Origin: Pseudooceanicola endophyticus
GTDB taxonomy: Bacteria; Pseudomonadota; Alphaproteobacteria; Rhodobacterales; Rhodobacteraceae
Direction: 5' to 3'
DNA: 64,000 bases
NCBI RefSeq assembly: GCF_018760365.1
Contig: NZ_JAHIAB010000004.1
Location: 1-64,000 of the forward strand
This document shows positions 17,583-29,878 of the stretch, piece by piece. Numbering within the stretch: position 1 is the stretch's first letter; every line of letters begins with the position of its first letter. Under the pieces are notes generated by a model that worked only from the letters and a program-made list of their open reading frames with translations, did not search any database and was not told where the DNA came from. The position numbers were made by a program, and so were the translations under genes.

Positions 17583-20093
17583 ATGAGCGACAACGACGGC
17601 AAAAAGACTTTGGGTGTGCGCGGCGGCGGTCCCCGTTCGGGGAACGTGAAGCAGAGCTTCAGCCATGGCCGCACCAAGAGCGTCGAGGTGGAAGTTAAGA
17701 AGAAGCGTACCGTGACGAAGCCTGCCCCTGGCAAGGCTGCGGGCGGTAAGTCTTCGCTGGGCAACCCGTCTCGCCGTCCCGCCGGGATCACCGACGCGGA
17801 GATGGAGCGTCGCCTGAAGGCGGTGGCTGCGGCCAAGGCACGCGAGGCCGGCGAGGCCGAGCAGCGCGCCCGCGAGGAGCGTGAGCGCGAAGAAGAGCGC
17901 CAGCGCCGCCGCGAGGAAGCGGAGCAGAAGGAACGCGAGCAGCGCGAGGCCGAGGAAAAGGCCCGCGCCAAGGCGGAAGAGGAAGAGCGCAAGCGCAAGG
18001 AAGAGGAAGAGGCCGCCAAGCGTGCCGCTGCCGAAGCCGCTGCCGCGAAGACCGCTCCGAAGGACGATGCTGCCGGGGCAGCCCGTGGCGGTGCCGTTGC
18101 CGGCAAGCCCGCGCCCCGTGGCAAGGCCGCTCCCGTCGGCGAACGCACCGATCGCGAGGATCGCGGCAACAAGCGTGGCGCAGGCCGCGAAGATGGCCGT
18201 CGCTCCGGCAAGCTGACCCTGAACCAGGCCCTTTCGGGTGGCGAGGGTGGCCGTCAGAAGTCGCTCGCCTCGATGAAGCGCAAGCAGGAACGTGCCCGCC
18301 AGAAGGCGATGGGCACCCAGCAGCGTGAAAAGGTCGTGCGCGACGTCCAGGTGCCCGAGACCATCGTGGTGTCGGAACTGGCGAACCGGATGGCCGAGCG
18401 CGTTGCAGACGTGGTCAAGGAGCTCATGAAAATGGGCATGATGGTCACGCAGAACCAGACCATCGACCAGGACACCGCCGATCTGATCGTCGAGGAATTC
18501 GGCCACAACATGGTCCGCGTTTCCGATGCCGACGTCGAGGACGTGATCAAGTCCGAGGACGACAAGCCCGAAGATCTGAAGAGCCGCCCGCCGGTCATCA
18601 CGATCATGGGTCACGTCGACCACGGCAAGACCTCGCTGCTGGATGCGATCCGTCACGCGAAGGTCGTCGCGGGCGAAGCCGGCGGCATCACGCAGCACAT
18701 CGGCGCCTATCAGGTGCAGACGGATGGCGGCTCCACGCTGACCTTCCTCGACACCCCCGGCCACGCGGCCTTCACCTCCATGCGTTCGCGCGGGGCCCAG
18801 GTGACGGATATCGTGGTGCTGGTGGTGGCCGCGGACGATTCGGTCATGCCGCAGACGATCGAGGCCATCAACCACGCCAAGGCGGCGGGTGTGCCGATGA
18901 TCGTGGCGATCAACAAGATCGACAAGCCGGCCGCAGATCCGGACCGCGTCCGCGCGGGCCTGCTGCAGCACGAGGTCATCGTCGAGAAGATGTCCGGCGA
19001 CGTGCAGGACGTCGAGGTTTCGGCCCATACCGGCCAGGGCCTGGACGAGCTGCTGGAAGCCATTGCGCTGCAGTCCGAGATTCTGGAGCTGAAAGCGAAC
19101 CCCGACCGCGCCGCCGAAGGTGCCGTGATCGAGGCGCAGCTGGATGTCGGCCGTGGTCCGGTCGCGACCGTTCTGGTCCAGAAGGGCACGCTGAAGCAGG
19201 GCGACATCTTCGTCGTGGGCGAGCAGTACGGCAAGGTTCGTGCGCTGGTGAACGACAAGGGCGAGCGCGTGAAGGAAGCCGGTCCCTCGGTTCCCGTCGA
19301 GGTTCTGGGTCTCCAGGGCACGCCGGAAGCCGGTGACGTCCTCAACGTGGTCTCGACCGAAGCCCAGGCCCGCGAGATTGCCGAATACCGCCGCAACGTC
19401 GCGAAAGAGAAGCGCGCCGCAGCCGGTGCCGGCACCACGCTGGAACAGCTGATGGCGAAGGCCAAGGCCGACGAGAACGTCTCGGAGCTGCCGGTCATCG
19501 TGAAGGCCGACGTGCAGGGTTCTGCCGAGGCCATCGTCCAGGCGCTGGAAAAGGTCGGCAACGACGAGGTCCGCGTGCGCGTGCTGCACTACGGCGTCGG
19601 CGCCATCACCGAAACCGATGTCGGCCTGGCCGAAGCATCGGGCGCCCCGGTGATCGGCTTCAACGTCCGTGCCAACGCACCGGCCCGGAACTCGGCCAAC
19701 CAGAAGGGTGTCGAGATCCGCTACTACAGCGTGATCTACGACCTGGTGGATGACGTGAAAGCGGCGGCCTCGGGCCTGCTGTCGAACGAGATCCGCGAGA
19801 ACTTCATCGGCTACGCGTCGATCAAGGAAGTCTTCAAGGTGTCCAACGTCGGCAAGGTTGCCGGCTGCCTGGTCACCGAAGGCGTGGCGCGCCGCTCTGC
19901 AGGTGTCCGCCTGCTGCGCGACGACGTGGTGATCCACGAAGGCACGCTGAAGACCCTGAAGCGCTTCAAGGACGAAGTCAGCGAAGTGCAGTCGGGCCAG
20001 GAATGCGGCATGGCCTTCGAGAACTACGACGATGTCCGCCCCGGCGATGTCATCGAGATCTTCGAGCGCGAGGAAGTCGAACGCTCGCTCTGA
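17583..20093 (+). CDS. infB: Translation initiation factor IF-2
   Basis: An 836-residue IF-2 that delivers fMet-tRNA to the 30S subunit. A basic N-terminal segment is followed by a long charged coiled-coil (about residues 75-165, rich in E, R, K and A), the IF2_N subdomain and the G domain with [27 protein letters not shown] and NKID. C-terminal domains II-IV complete it. I chose the ATG at 17583 over 17574 because AAGGA lies too close to the upstream ATG and family members begin MSDxDGKKTLG. It ends the rimP operon and is followed by repeat copy C. Confidence 0.97.
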   Translation: MSDNDGKKTLGVRGGGPRSGNVKQSFSHGRTKSVEVEVKKKRTVTKPAPGKAAGGKSSLGNPSRRPAGITDAEMERRLKAVAAAKAREAGEAEQRAREEREREEERQRRREEAEQKEREQREAEEKARAKAEEEERKRKEEEEAAKRAAAEAAAAKTAPKDDAAGAARGGAVAGKPAPRGKAAPVGERTDREDRGNKRGAGREDGRRSGKLTLNQALSGGEGGRQKSLASMKRKQERARQKAMGTQQREKVVRDVQVPETIVVSELANRMAERVADVVKELMKMGMMVTQNQTIDQDTADLIVEEFGHNMVRVSDADVEDVIKSEDDKPEDLKSRPPVITIMGHVDHGKTSLLDAIRHAKVVAGEAGGITQHIGAYQVQTDGGSTLTFLDTPGHAAFTSMRSRGAQVTDIVVLVVAADDSVMPQTIEAINHAKAAGVPMIVAINKIDKPAADPDRVRAGLLQHEVIVEKMSGDVQDVEVSAHTGQGLDELLEAIALQSEILELKANPDRAAEGAVIEAQLDVGRGPVATVLVQKGTLKQGDIFVVGEQYGKVRALVNDKGERVKEAGPSVPVEVLGLQGTPEAGDVLNVVSTEAQAREIAEYRRNVAKEKRAAAGAGTTLEQLMAKAKADENVSELPVIVKADVQGSAEAIVQALEKVGNDEVRVRVLHYGVGAITETDVGLAEASGAPVIGFNVRANAPARNSANQKGVEIRYYSVIYDLVDDVKAAASGLLSNEIRENFIGYASIKEVFKVSNVGKVAGCLVTEGVARRSAGVRLLRDDVVIHEGTLKTLKRFKDEVSEVQSGQECGMAFENYDDVRPGDVIEIFEREEVERSL

Positions 20094-20105
20094 GGCCTGC
20101 GGGAA

Positions 20106-20164
20106 GGGGGCTCTGCCCCCGTCTCCTCCGGAGACTCCCCCGAGGTACTTGGAACAAGAAAATG
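20106..20164 (+). repeat. Dispersed double-hairpin element, copy C
   Basis: GGGGGC-TCT-GCCCCC and GTCTCC-TCC-GGAGAC are followed by CCCCCGAGGTACTTGG and the tail AAGAAAATG, 12 bases after the infB stop. It is the left half of a composite structure that continues to about 20230. Confidence 0.85.
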
Positions 20165-20169
20165 CAGAA

Positions 20170-20230
20170 GGCGCGCCCGGGAGACCGTGGCGCGCCTTTG
20201 GCTTTCATCTTTCCTTAAATATGCCCGCCG
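20170..20230. repeat. GGCGCGCC hairpin plus inverted tail copy of the element
   Basis: GGCGCGCC (20170-20177) pairs with GGCGCGCC (20189-20196), followed by TTT. Then TTTCATCTTTCCTTAAATAT is the element tail on the opposite strand. With copy C this makes two tails facing each other across a GC hairpin. The same design occurs, mirrored, at 48120-48238. The hairpin with TTT may be the infB operon terminator. Confidence 0.7.
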
Positions 20231-20260
20231 GAGGCGGTCCGCCGCTTGCGGTCGGGCATG

Positions 20261-20287
20261 AAAAAAGGGACGGAGAACCGTCCCTTT
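20261..20287 (-). terminator. Intrinsic terminator of the 46-residue gene
   Basis: On the minus strand AAAGGGACGG and CCGTCCCTTT pair around a TTCT loop and run into a T tract (20261-20266). It lies 24 bases after the stop of the small gene at 20311-20451. Confidence 0.9.
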
Positions 20288-20310
20288 GGGTCTTCGGTCT
20301 TGCAGGTCGC

Positions 20311-20451
20311 TCAGGCAGCGGCGGTCTGATTTACCGGAGTGCCGGAGAAAAGTTTCTCGCCCACACGGACTTCCACTTTCCCGTTCGGGAGTGCGCGGAC
20401 GAACGTGCCCTGGACGGAAACGTAACGACCAATGGTGACGGTCTTCAGCAT
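20311..20451 (-). CDS. 46-residue conserved-looking small protein
   Basis: A short basic/hydrophobic product, MLKTVTIGRYVSVQGTFVRA followed by LPNGKVEVRVGEKLFSG and a short TPVNQTAAA end. It has no signal peptide and looks like a small beta-rich soluble protein. Support for it being real: a strong ribosome site (GGGGGAAAGGA) just before the ATG, its own strong terminator, and an AT-richer leader of about 200 bases. I recall similar short proteins in Rhodobacterales genomes but no function. It is too short for most gene callers' default filters. Confidence 0.75.
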   Translation of the reverse strand: MLKTVTIGRYVSVQGTFVRALPNGKVEVRVGEKLFSGTPVNQTAAA

Positions 20452-20537
20452 GGTGGTTTCCTTTCCCCCTTAAGAATTCGTAACTCCTGAATACCTCAAA
20501 AGCCGTTAACGGAATATCTAAAATTTACTCGGATTTC

Positions 20538-20566
20538 ATTGTGACGTTACGAAAAACGGTCACAAT
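20538..20566. promoter_or_regulatory. Inverted repeat ATTGTGAC/GTCACAAT upstream of the small gene
   Basis: Perfect 8-bp arms (20538-20545 and 20559-20566) are separated by 13 bases in the AT-rich region between the 46-residue gene and mutT. It lies about 90 bases before the small gene's start, a position suited to an operator or activator site. The arms include TGTGA/TCACA, but the spacing is not that of a CRP site. Confidence 0.4.
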
Positions 20567-20667
20567 CATGCGGCACCGCAGAAAAAACCCTTCGCAGATG
20601 CGAAAATGCTTGCTCAACGCATGGATGCGAACCCGGAATGCGGGTTTTCCGGGGGGGCTCATACAGC

Positions 20668-20700
20668 CAAGGGGCGCTTCCGTGGCGGAAGCGCCCCTTG
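20668..20700 (-). terminator. Hairpin after mutT
   Basis: A perfect 14-bp stem (CAAGGGGCGCTTCC with its complement) has a 5-base loop, 24 bases downstream of the mutT stop. No T run follows on the minus strand, so it may be a weak or Rho-assisted terminator or a 3' stabilising hairpin. Confidence 0.6.
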
Positions 20701-20724
20701 CCGGTCGCGAATCATGGGCTAGGG

Positions 20725-21129
20725 CTAGAGCCAGTCCTGCAGGACCGGGATCAGCGGCAGGTCGGCGGGCGGCATCGGGTAGTCGCGCAGCTGGTTCGGG
20801 CGCGCCCAGGCCAGGGTCTGGCCTTCCTTCGGCTGCGGAACGCCTTTCCAGCGCCGGCAGGCGAAGAGCGGCATCAGCAGGTGGAAATCGTCATAGGCAT
20901 GGCTGGCGAAGGTCAGCGGCGCCAGACAGCTTTCCCAGGTGTCGATGCCCAGCTCTTCCTGAAGCTCGCGCACAAGGGCGGTTTCCGGGCTTTCGCCCGG
21001 CTCCACCTTGCCGCCCGGGAATTCCCAGAGCCCGGCGAGGGATTTGCCCTCCGGACGCTGGGCGAGCAGCACGCGGCCATCCACGTCGATCAGCGCGACG
21101 GCAGAGACCAGGATGATCTTCTTCGTCAC
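20725..21129 (-). CDS. mutT: (d)GTP pyrophosphatase MutT
   Basis: A 134-residue NUDIX enzyme that removes 8-oxo-dGTP from the nucleotide pool. It shows VLLAQRPEGKSLAGLWEFPGG then KVEPGE and ALVRELQEELGI, the complete Nudix box in the MutT-specific context (GLWEFPGGKVE). It is the last gene of ppiC-argJ-mutT; its ATG overlaps the argJ stop (ATGA, 21126-21129). The argJ-mutT pairing is common in alphaproteobacteria. Confidence 0.94.
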   Translation of the reverse strand: MTKKIILVSAVALIDVDGRVLLAQRPEGKSLAGLWEFPGGKVEPGESPETALVRELQEELGIDTWESCLAPLTFASHAYDDFHLLMPLFACRRWKGVPQPKEGQTLAWARPNQLRDYPMPPADLPLIPVLQDWL

Positions 21130-22355
21130 GAGCGGTAATCCGCGTTGATCGAGATGTAGCCGTGGGTCAGGTCGCAGGTCCAGACGGTGGACTTGCCCGC
21201 GCCCAGGCCGAGGTCGACGCCGATGCGGATCTCCTGCTGCTTCATCACGGCGGCGCCCTGGTCCTCGCTGTAGGAGGGGGAGACCCAGCCCTTCTCGGCG
21301 ACCAGAACGTCGTCGAAGGTGATGGTCAGCAGGTCGCGGTCGGCCTCGGCGCCGGACTTGCCGATCGCCATGACGACGCGGCCCCAGTTCGGATCCTCGC
21401 CGGCGACGGCGGTCTTGATCAGCGGAGAGTTGGCGATCGCCATGGCATGGACCTTGGCCTCGGCATCCGAGACGGCGCCGGTCACGGTGATCTCGACGAA
21501 CTTGGTGGCGCCCTCGCCATCCTTCACGACCTGGTGCGAGAGGTCCAGCATGACGGTTTTCAGCGCGTCCACGAAGGCGGTGTCATCTGCGGTGACCGTC
21601 ACGCCCGAGGCTCCGGTGGCGCCCATCAGCAGCGTGTCCGAGGTCGAGGTGTCGCTGTCGACGGTGATGCAGTTGAAGGTCACATCGGTCAGCGAGGACA
21701 GCATGCCCTGCAGGACCGCGCGTTCGATCTTCGCATCGGTGAAGATGTAGACCAGCATGGTGGCCATGTCGGGGGCGATCATGCCCGAGCCCTTGGCGAT
21801 GCCGGCGATCTTCACGCTGCCGCCGGGCAGGGCGACCTCGGCTGCGGCGCCTTTCGGGAAGGTGTCGGTGGTCATGATGGCGTTTGCCGCCTCGGCGATC
21901 TTGCCGGGGGCGAGGTTCGCCTTCAGCTCTTCGAGCTTGGCGGTGATGCGTTCGTGCTTCAGGGGTTCGCCGATGACGCCGGTGGAGGAGGAGAAGACGC
22001 GGGTTTCCTCCAGGCCCAGCATGGCGGCGGTGGCGGTGGTGACGGCGCGGGTCGATTCAATGCCGTTCTTGCCGGTGAAGGCGTTGGAATTGCCCGAGTT
22101 CACGATGATGGCCGCCCCGCCCGTGCCGTCCAGGCCGATCTTGGCCTGGCAGTCCAGCACCGGGGCGGAGCGGGTTTTCGAACGGGTGAAGACCCCGGCC
22201 ATGGTGCTGCCGGGGTCGAGGAGGGCAAGCATCACGTCGGTGCGCCCCTGGTACTTCACACCAGCCGCAGCGCTGGCAAAGCGCAGGCCGCCGATGACCG
22301 GAAGCTCCGGGAAGGCCGCAGGTGCGAGGGGAGACGTGGGGTACTTGCCCGCCAT
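21126..22355 (-). CDS. argJ: Bifunctional glutamate N-acetyltransferase / amino-acid acetyltransferase
   Basis: A 409-residue ArgJ, which recycles acetyl from N-acetylornithine to glutamate and can also use acetyl-CoA in arginine synthesis. The autocleavage site KGSGMIAPDMATML is intact; the Thr before Met-Leu becomes the N-terminal nucleophile of the beta chain. Other family segments are STMAGVFTRS, NSGNSNAFTG and TVDSDTSTSDT. I chose the ATG at 22355, where the family N-terminus begins, 4 bases after the ppiC stop. The longer open frame lies within ppiC. Confidence 0.96.
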   Translation of the reverse strand: MAGKYPTSPLAPAAFPELPVIGGLRFASAAAGVKYQGRTDVMLALLDPGSTMAGVFTRSKTRSAPVLDCQAKIGLDGTGGAAIIVNSGNSNAFTGKNGIESTRAVTTATAAMLGLEETRVFSSSTGVIGEPLKHERITAKLEELKANLAPGKIAEAANAIMTTDTFPKGAAAEVALPGGSVKIAGIAKGSGMIAPDMATMLVYIFTDAKIERAVLQGMLSSLTDVTFNCITVDSDTSTSDTLLMGATGASGVTVTADDTAFVDALKTVMLDLSHQVVKDGEGATKFVEITVTGAVSDAEAKVHAMAIANSPLIKTAVAGEDPNWGRVVMAIGKSGAEADRDLLTITFDDVLVAEKGWVSPSYSEDQGAAVMKQQEIRIGVDLGLGAGKSTVWTCDLTHGYISINADYRS

Positions 22356-22359
22356 GGGA

Positions 22360-23292
22360 TCACTCCGAAAGGTCGATTTTATCCAGTTGCGACGGGTCGA
22401 TGCCGTCGGCTGCACTCTTATCGACTTGGGCACCGGCGACAAGGGAATCGATGTACTTGCCGGCCAGGTCCTGCTGAACCTTGTCCTGAAGCTGGGCTTT
22501 CACGTCCTCGAACTTGGGCGCCTGCTTGCGGGTGTCGATCAGCTTGATCACGTGCCAGCCGAACTGGGTCTTCACCGGAGCGCTGACTTCGCCCGGTTTC
22601 AGGGCGGCCACGGCCTTCTGGAAGTCGGGCACCATCATGCCGTCCGAGAACCAGCCCAGGTCGCCGCCGTTCGGACCCGAGGGGCCGGTCGACTTCTCTT
22701 TCGCTTCCTTGGCGAAATCGGCGCCATCCTTGAGGTCCTTCTCGACCGCCTTGGCCTCATCCTCGGTCTTCACGAGGATGTGCGCGGCGTGCCATTCCTC
22801 CTTCGGCTCGTAGCCGTCGCCGTATTCCTTGTTGTACTCGGCCTTCAGCATGTCGTCGTTGATGTTGGCCTGAAGATAGTCGGCCAGCGCCACGGAGGCC
22901 ATGATCGAGCGGTCGGTGTTGTCGAGCGAGTACTGCACGATCTTCGGCACGGTGCCCTTGTAGGACTGCTTCAGCACCTCCTGCTGCACCAGCTGGTTGA
23001 GCAGGCCCGGGAAGATCACCGAGGTCGGAATCTTCTGATATTGCTGGGGCAGGTTGTCCCGCGCGGTCAGCAGGTGACCCACGGTGATCTTGGTGTCGCC
23101 GACGGTGGCCAGGACGGTGTCGGCGGTGACCGGCGTGGTGTCCTTCTTGGTGTCCGCGGCGGTGTCGGTCGCCGCGGGCGCTGCGGTCGTGGCGGCAGGC
23201 GCCGCGCTGTCCTTGGCGGCGCTGTCCTCGGCCATGGCAAGGGCGGGCAGGCAAAGCGCCAGGGCGGTTGCGCAGGCAAGACGGTTGATCAT
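22360..23292 (-). CDS. Periplasmic parvulin-type peptidyl-prolyl isomerase
   Basis: A 310-residue exported protein. A Sec signal peptide (cleavage after ALAMA, about residue 21) precedes an Ala/Thr/Asp-rich linker of about 45 residues, a SurA-like N-terminal helical region and a PpiC rotamase domain (WHAAHILVKTEDEA ... GGDLGWFSDGMMVPDF ... TQFGWHVIKL). It should help fold outer-membrane or periplasmic proteins. It leads the ppiC-argJ-mutT operon and is divergent from secA, with 174 bp between starts, placing two export-related genes back to back. Confidence 0.92.
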   Translation of the reverse strand: MINRLACATALALCLPALAMAEDSAAKDSAAPAATTAAPAATDTAADTKKDTTPVTADTVLATVGDTKITVGHLLTARDNLPQQYQKIPTSVIFPGLLNQLVQQEVLKQSYKGTVPKIVQYSLDNTDRSIMASVALADYLQANINDDMLKAEYNKEYGDGYEPKEEWHAAHILVKTEDEAKAVEKDLKDGADFAKEAKEKSTGPSGPNGGDLGWFSDGMMVPDFQKAVAALKPGEVSAPVKTQFGWHVIKLIDTRKQAPKFEDVKAQLQDKVQQDLAGKYIDSLVAGAQVDKSAADGIDPSQLDKIDLSE

Positions 23293-23327
23293 GGGATTTC
23301 CTTGGTTTGACCGCGGGGGCCGCGGCG

Positions 23328-23356
23328 TTGACACAGGTAGGCCCTCACCTTACATC
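23328..23356 (+). promoter_or_regulatory. Sigma-70 promoter of secA
   Basis: TTGACA (23328-23333), a perfect -35, is separated by 17 bp from TACATC (23351-23356). It lies about 110 bases before the secA ATG, leaving a moderate leader. I see no obvious arrest peptide such as SecM in that leader. Confidence 0.8.
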
Positions 23357-23466
23357 GCCTTATGGCAAAGGGCCGGAGGGCCGGTTCCGGTTCTTTCTAT
23401 GGGCCATGCGGACGCCGGACAACAGGCCCTAAAACACGAAGGCGTCAGAGAGGCGGAATACGGATC

Positions 23467-26176
<2,710 letters not shown>

Positions 26177-26193
<17 letters not shown>

Positions 26194-26845
26194 CATCTGG
26201 AAAACGGCGCTTTCGGGCGCCGTTTTTGCTGTCGGCCTGCCGCTGGCCGGGCAGGCTGCCGATTGCCCGCTGGACGCGGAGGCGGTGGCCGAGCCGGGGG
26301 CGATGGTGCGCTTCGACCTTTCGGCGCCCTGCCGCGCGGGCCAGGACGTGACCCTGCTGCACGAGGGGCTCTCCTTCACCGAAACCATCCCGCCGGACGG
26401 GCTGCTGCGCATCGACCTGCCGGCGCTTGCCGATCCGGCGCTGATCGTGGCGGCCTTTGCCGACGGCGCCTCGGCGGTGGCCACCTCTCCGGTCACCGGG
26501 CTGGAGGACGTGGCCCGCGCCGCCATCGACTGGTCCGGCCCGGCCGAGGTCGCGCTGATCTCGGCGGATGACAGCGGGGCGGTGGGCCATTTCGGCACCC
26601 ATCGCGGCGATGACAGCCGCCATCTGCGGGTGGCCTCCTTCAAGGCCGGCAGCGATGTGCCGGTGCTGCCCGAGGTGGTGCTGACCCCGGACACCTGCGA
26701 CCGTGCGCTGACCATCCACGGGGCGCTGAAGATGCCCGGCGCGGCTACCGTCTTTCACACCCTGACGCTGACCCTGCCGCCCTGTTCGGAAACCACCGAG
26801 GGCCGGCTGCTGCTGCCTCAGCTCTTCCCCGAGCTTGGCGACTGA
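26177..26845 (+). CDS. Secreted protein of unknown function coupled to secA
   Basis: A 222-residue product. A signal peptide (hydrophobic residues about 9-26, ending GQAA) is followed by a predicted beta-rich domain with [37 protein letters not shown] and paired cysteines later ([19 protein letters not shown]). Four cysteines in the mature part would allow two disulfides. I do not recognise a family. The ATG overlaps the end of secA by 17 bases, so translation is probably coupled. It is convergent with the IclR gene, which ends at 26818, so the two 3' ends overlap by 28 bases. Confidence 0.75.
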
Positions 26846-27606
26846 ACGGCCCCCATCGCCTGGGACAGCTCGGTCGCGATGCGCTGCACCGTCTCGCCGC
26901 AGCGCGCGACCTTCTCGGGCGTCATGCGCGCGGCCAGCCCCGAGACCGAGATCGCGCAGGCGGGGTCCCCGGACGGGCCCCAGACCACGGCGGCGACGCA
27001 GCGCAGGCCCAGCACGAATTCCTCGTCATCGACGGCATAGCCGCGGGCGCGGATCTGGGCCATCTCGGCCTCCACCGCGTCCATCCGGGTCAGGCTGCGG
27101 GCGGTGGCGGCGCGAAAGCCGTGGCGCTGCACCAGCCGGGCGACCTCCCGGTCGGGGCGGGTCGCCAGGATCGCCTTGCCCATGCCGGAACACAGCACCG
27201 GCACCCGGCCACCGGGGGGCGAGATGGCGCGCATGATCTCGCGGCTTTCGACCTGGCTCAGCGTCACCACCTCGCCGTCCTCGATCAGCCCCAGGTTCGC
27301 CGTCTCGCGGGTGGCATCGCGCAGCCGGCGCAGGAAGGGCAGGGCGGGCGCCACCAGATTGCGCGCCAGCACATAGGCCGCCCCCACCCGGTGCGCCGCG
27401 CGCCCGACATGCCAGTGCCCCGAGGCCGCGTCCGAATGCAGGAAGCCGCGCTGTTCCAGCGTCGTCAGCAGCCGGTGCGTGGTCGAGGCCGCCAGCCCCG
27501 CCCGCCGCGCGACCTCCGACAGGCGCAGCCCGTCGGGTTCGGCGGCGATCAGCTCCATCAGGGTCAGGGCGCGTTCGACCGACTGGACGCCCGGGGTTTC
27601 GGCCAT
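26818..27606 (-). CDS. IclR family transcriptional regulator
   Basis: A 262-residue regulator. The N-terminal winged helix-turn-helix (QSVERALTLMELIAAEP ... LSEVARRAGLAASTTHRLLTTLEQRGFL) is followed by the IclR effector domain with GKAILAT and GLRCVAAVVW and a CAISVSG end. It is divergent from malate synthase G with an IclR-type palindrome between them, so it probably controls glyoxylate use. I chose MAETPG at 27606; an ATG 15 bases upstream (27621) is also possible. Confidence 0.9.
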   Translation of the reverse strand: MAETPGVQSVERALTLMELIAAEPDGLRLSEVARRAGLAASTTHRLLTTLEQRGFLHSDAASGHWHVGRAAHRVGAAYVLARNLVAPALPFLRRLRDATRETANLGLIEDGEVVTLSQVESREIMRAISPPGGRVPVLCSGMGKAILATRPDREVARLVQRHGFRAATARSLTRMDAVEAEMAQIRARGYAVDDEEFVLGLRCVAAVVWGPSGDPACAISVSGLAARMTPEKVARCGETVQRIATELSQAMGAVQSPSSGKS

Positions 27607-27635
27607 GGGGTGCCTTTCCATTTTCCGCCCATAGC

Positions 27636-27652
27636 TTTCCACATCGTGGAAA
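27636..27652. promoter_or_regulatory. IclR-type operator between iclR-like gene and glcB
   Basis: TTTCCACATCGTGGAAA is a perfect dyad of 7 bp arms with a 3-base centre. Its TTTCCA/TGGAAA half-sites match those I recall for IclR-family operators. It lies 30 bases before the regulator's start and 72 before glcB, so one dimer could control both divergent promoters. Confidence 0.7.
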
Positions 27653-27723
27653 AGATGGCAAAGGCTTCGCCCTTCCGGCGGCACTGCGGCTAAGGTGGGC
27701 CAAAGCGTTTCAGGAGACACTCC

Positions 27724-29871
27724 ATGACCCAATACGTGACCCGCGCCGGTCTCTCGGTCGCTGCGCCGCTGGCGGCGCTGGTGGAAGACCAGGTTCTGCC
27801 CGGTCTCGGCATCTCGCCCGAGGCCTACTGGGGCGGCTATGCCAAGCTGCTGGCCCGTCTGGTGCCCGAGAACCTGCGCCTGCTGAACCGGCGCGACGAT
27901 CTTCAGGCCCGCATCGACGCCTGGCTGCTGGAGCGCAAGGGCCAGCCCTGGGATGGCGCGGCCTACCGCAGCTTCCTTGAGAAGATCGGCTACATCGTCC
28001 CCAAGGGTCCGGATTTCGAGATCGGCACCGCCGATGTCGACCCCGAAATCGCCACCATCGCCGGTCCGCAGCTGGTGGTGCCGGTGATGAATGCCCGCTT
28101 CGCGCTGAATGCTGCGAATGCCCGCTGGGGCTCTCTGTATGACGCGCTCTACGGCACCGACGCGCTGCCCGGCACCCCTGAGGGCAAGGGCTATGACCGC
28201 GCGCGCGGCGGTCAGGTGATGGCCTGGGCGGCGGAATTCCTGGATCTGTCGCTGCCGCTGAAGGGCGCCAGCCATGCCGAGGTGACCGCCTATCGCCGCG
28301 AGGGGGACACCCTGGTGGCCGAGGTCGCGGGCGTGGTCCATGGCTTCAAGGATCCCTCCGCCTTCAAGGGCTATACCGAGGACGGCCCCAAGGCCTCGTA
28401 TCTGCTGTGCCATCATGGCCTGCATGTTGTGCTGATGATCGACCCGGATCACCCGGTCGGGCAGGACAGCCCCTCGGGGCTGCGCGACGTGGTGCTGGAA
28501 TCCGCGATGACCGCGATCCAGGATTTCGAGGATTCCATCGCCGCCGTCGATGCCCAGGACAAGACCGAGGCCTATGCCAAGTGGCTGGGGCTGATGAAGG
28601 GCGACCTGTCCGAGAGCTTCGAGAAGGGCGGGCGCCAGATGACCCGCGCGCTGAACCCCGATCCCGAATACCTCTCGCCCCAGGGCCAGCCCTTCACGCT
28701 GCAGGGCCGCGCCCTGCTGCTGGTGCGCAACGTCGGCCACCTGATGACCACCGATGCGGTGCTCTTCGAGGGCGAGGAGACGCCGGAGGGGATGCTGGAT
28801 GCCGTGGTCACCGTCGCCTGCGCCATGCATGACCTGATGAAGGAAGACGGCCCGCGCAATTCCCGCGCAGGCTCGGTCTACGTGGTGAAGCCGAAGATGC
28901 ACGGCCCCGAGGAAGTGGCCTTCGCCGATGCGCTCTATGCCGGGGTCGAGGACATCCTGAAGCTGCCGCGCAACACGGTGAAGCTGGGCGTCATGGACGA
29001 GGAGCGCCGGACCTCGGTGAACCTCAAGGAATGCATCCGCGCCGTGAAGGACCGGCTGGTCTTCATCAACACCGGCTTCCTTGATCGCACCGGGGACGAG
29101 ATCCACACTTCGATGCAGGCCGGTCCCTTCGTGCCGAAGGGCGAGATGAAGGATGCCGGCTGGCTGGCGGCCTACGAGGCCGGCAATGTCGATACCGGCT
29201 TGGCCGTGGGGATGCAGGGCAAGGGCCAGATCGGCAAGGGCATGTGGGCCAAGCCCGACATGATGGCCGAGATGCTGGCAACCAAGATCGCGCACCCGAT
29301 GGCGGGCGCGACGACCGCCTGGGTGCCCTCGCCCACCGCGGCGACGCTGCATGCGACCCATTACCATCAGGTCGATGTCTTCGCCCGCCAGGACGAGCTA
29401 AAGTCCCGCGCGAAGGCGAGCCTCGATGCGCTGCTGACGCCGCCGCTGCTGGGCGGGCGCAACCTGACCGACGAGGAGGTCGCCCGCGAGGTCGACAACA
29501 ACTGCCAGGGGATCCTGGGCTATGTGGTGCGCTGGATCGACCAGGGCGTCGGCTGCTCCAAGGTGCCGGACATCCACGATGTCGGCCTGATGGAGGATCG
29601 CGCGACGCTGCGGATCTCCTCCCAATATCTGGCGAACTGGCTGCTGCACGGGGTGATCACCCCCGAGCAGGTCGAGGAAGCGCTGCGCCGGATGGCGGTC
29701 AAGGTGGATGCCCAGAACGCCGGGGATCCGGCCTATCGCCCGATGGCGCCGGGCTTTGACGGGGTGGCCTTCGCGGCGGCCCGCGACCTGATCTTAACCG
29801 GGGTGGCGCAGCCCTCGGGCTATACCGAGCCCGTGCTGCATGCCCGCCGGCGGGAAGCCAAGGCGCTTTGA
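27724..29871 (+). CDS. glcB: Malate synthase G
   Basis: A 715-residue monomeric malate synthase that condenses glyoxylate with acetyl-CoA. Characteristic segments include [18 protein letters not shown], the [12 protein letters not shown] metal-binding region, [32 protein letters not shown] and [18 protein letters not shown]. The length is typical for isoform G. No isocitrate lyase is in the window, so glyoxylate may come from elsewhere, for example glycolate or the ethylmalonyl-CoA pathway (inference). It is divergent from its probable IclR regulator. Confidence 0.97.
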   Translation: MTQYVTRAGLSVAAPLAALVEDQVLPGLGISPEAYWGGYAKLLARLVPENLRLLNRRDDLQARIDAWLLERKGQPWDGAAYRSFLEKIGYIVPKGPDFEIGTADVDPEIATIAGPQLVVPVMNARFALNAANARWGSLYDALYGTDALPGTPEGKGYDRARGGQVMAWAAEFLDLSLPLKGASHAEVTAYRREGDTLVAEVAGVVHGFKDPSAFKGYTEDGPKASYLLCHHGLHVVLMIDPDHPVGQDSPSGLRDVVLESAMTAIQDFEDSIAAVDAQDKTEAYAKWLGLMKGDLSESFEKGGRQMTRALNPDPEYLSPQGQPFTLQGRALLLVRNVGHLMTTDAVLFEGEETPEGMLDAVVTVACAMHDLMKEDGPRNSRAGSVYVVKPKMHGPEEVAFADALYAGVEDILKLPRNTVKLGVMDEERRTSVNLKECIRAVKDRLVFINTGFLDRTGDEIHTSMQAGPFVPKGEMKDAGWLAAYEAGNVDTGLAVGMQGKGQIGKGMWAKPDMMAEMLATKIAHPMAGATTAWVPSPTAATLHATHYHQVDVFARQDELKSRAKASLDALLTPPLLGGRNLTDEEVAREVDNNCQGILGYVVRWIDQGVGCSKVPDIHDVGLMEDRATLRISSQYLANWLLHGVITPEQVEEALRRMAVKVDAQNAGDPAYRPMAPGFDGVAFAAARDLILTGVAQPSGYTEPVLHARRREAKAL

Positions 29872-29878
29872 TCCCGGC

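Noticed and set aside
17472-19937. 821-codon open frame on the minus strand opposite infB
   Set aside because: Shadow frame; the Leu/Phe-rich stretch mirrors the repetitive charged coiled-coil codons of IF-2 and is not a real membrane protein.
20540-20564. CRP/FNR-type site in the TGTGA...TCACA inverted repeat
   Set aside because: The gap between half-sites is 15 bases, not the 6 of CRP, so only a generic inverted repeat is reported.
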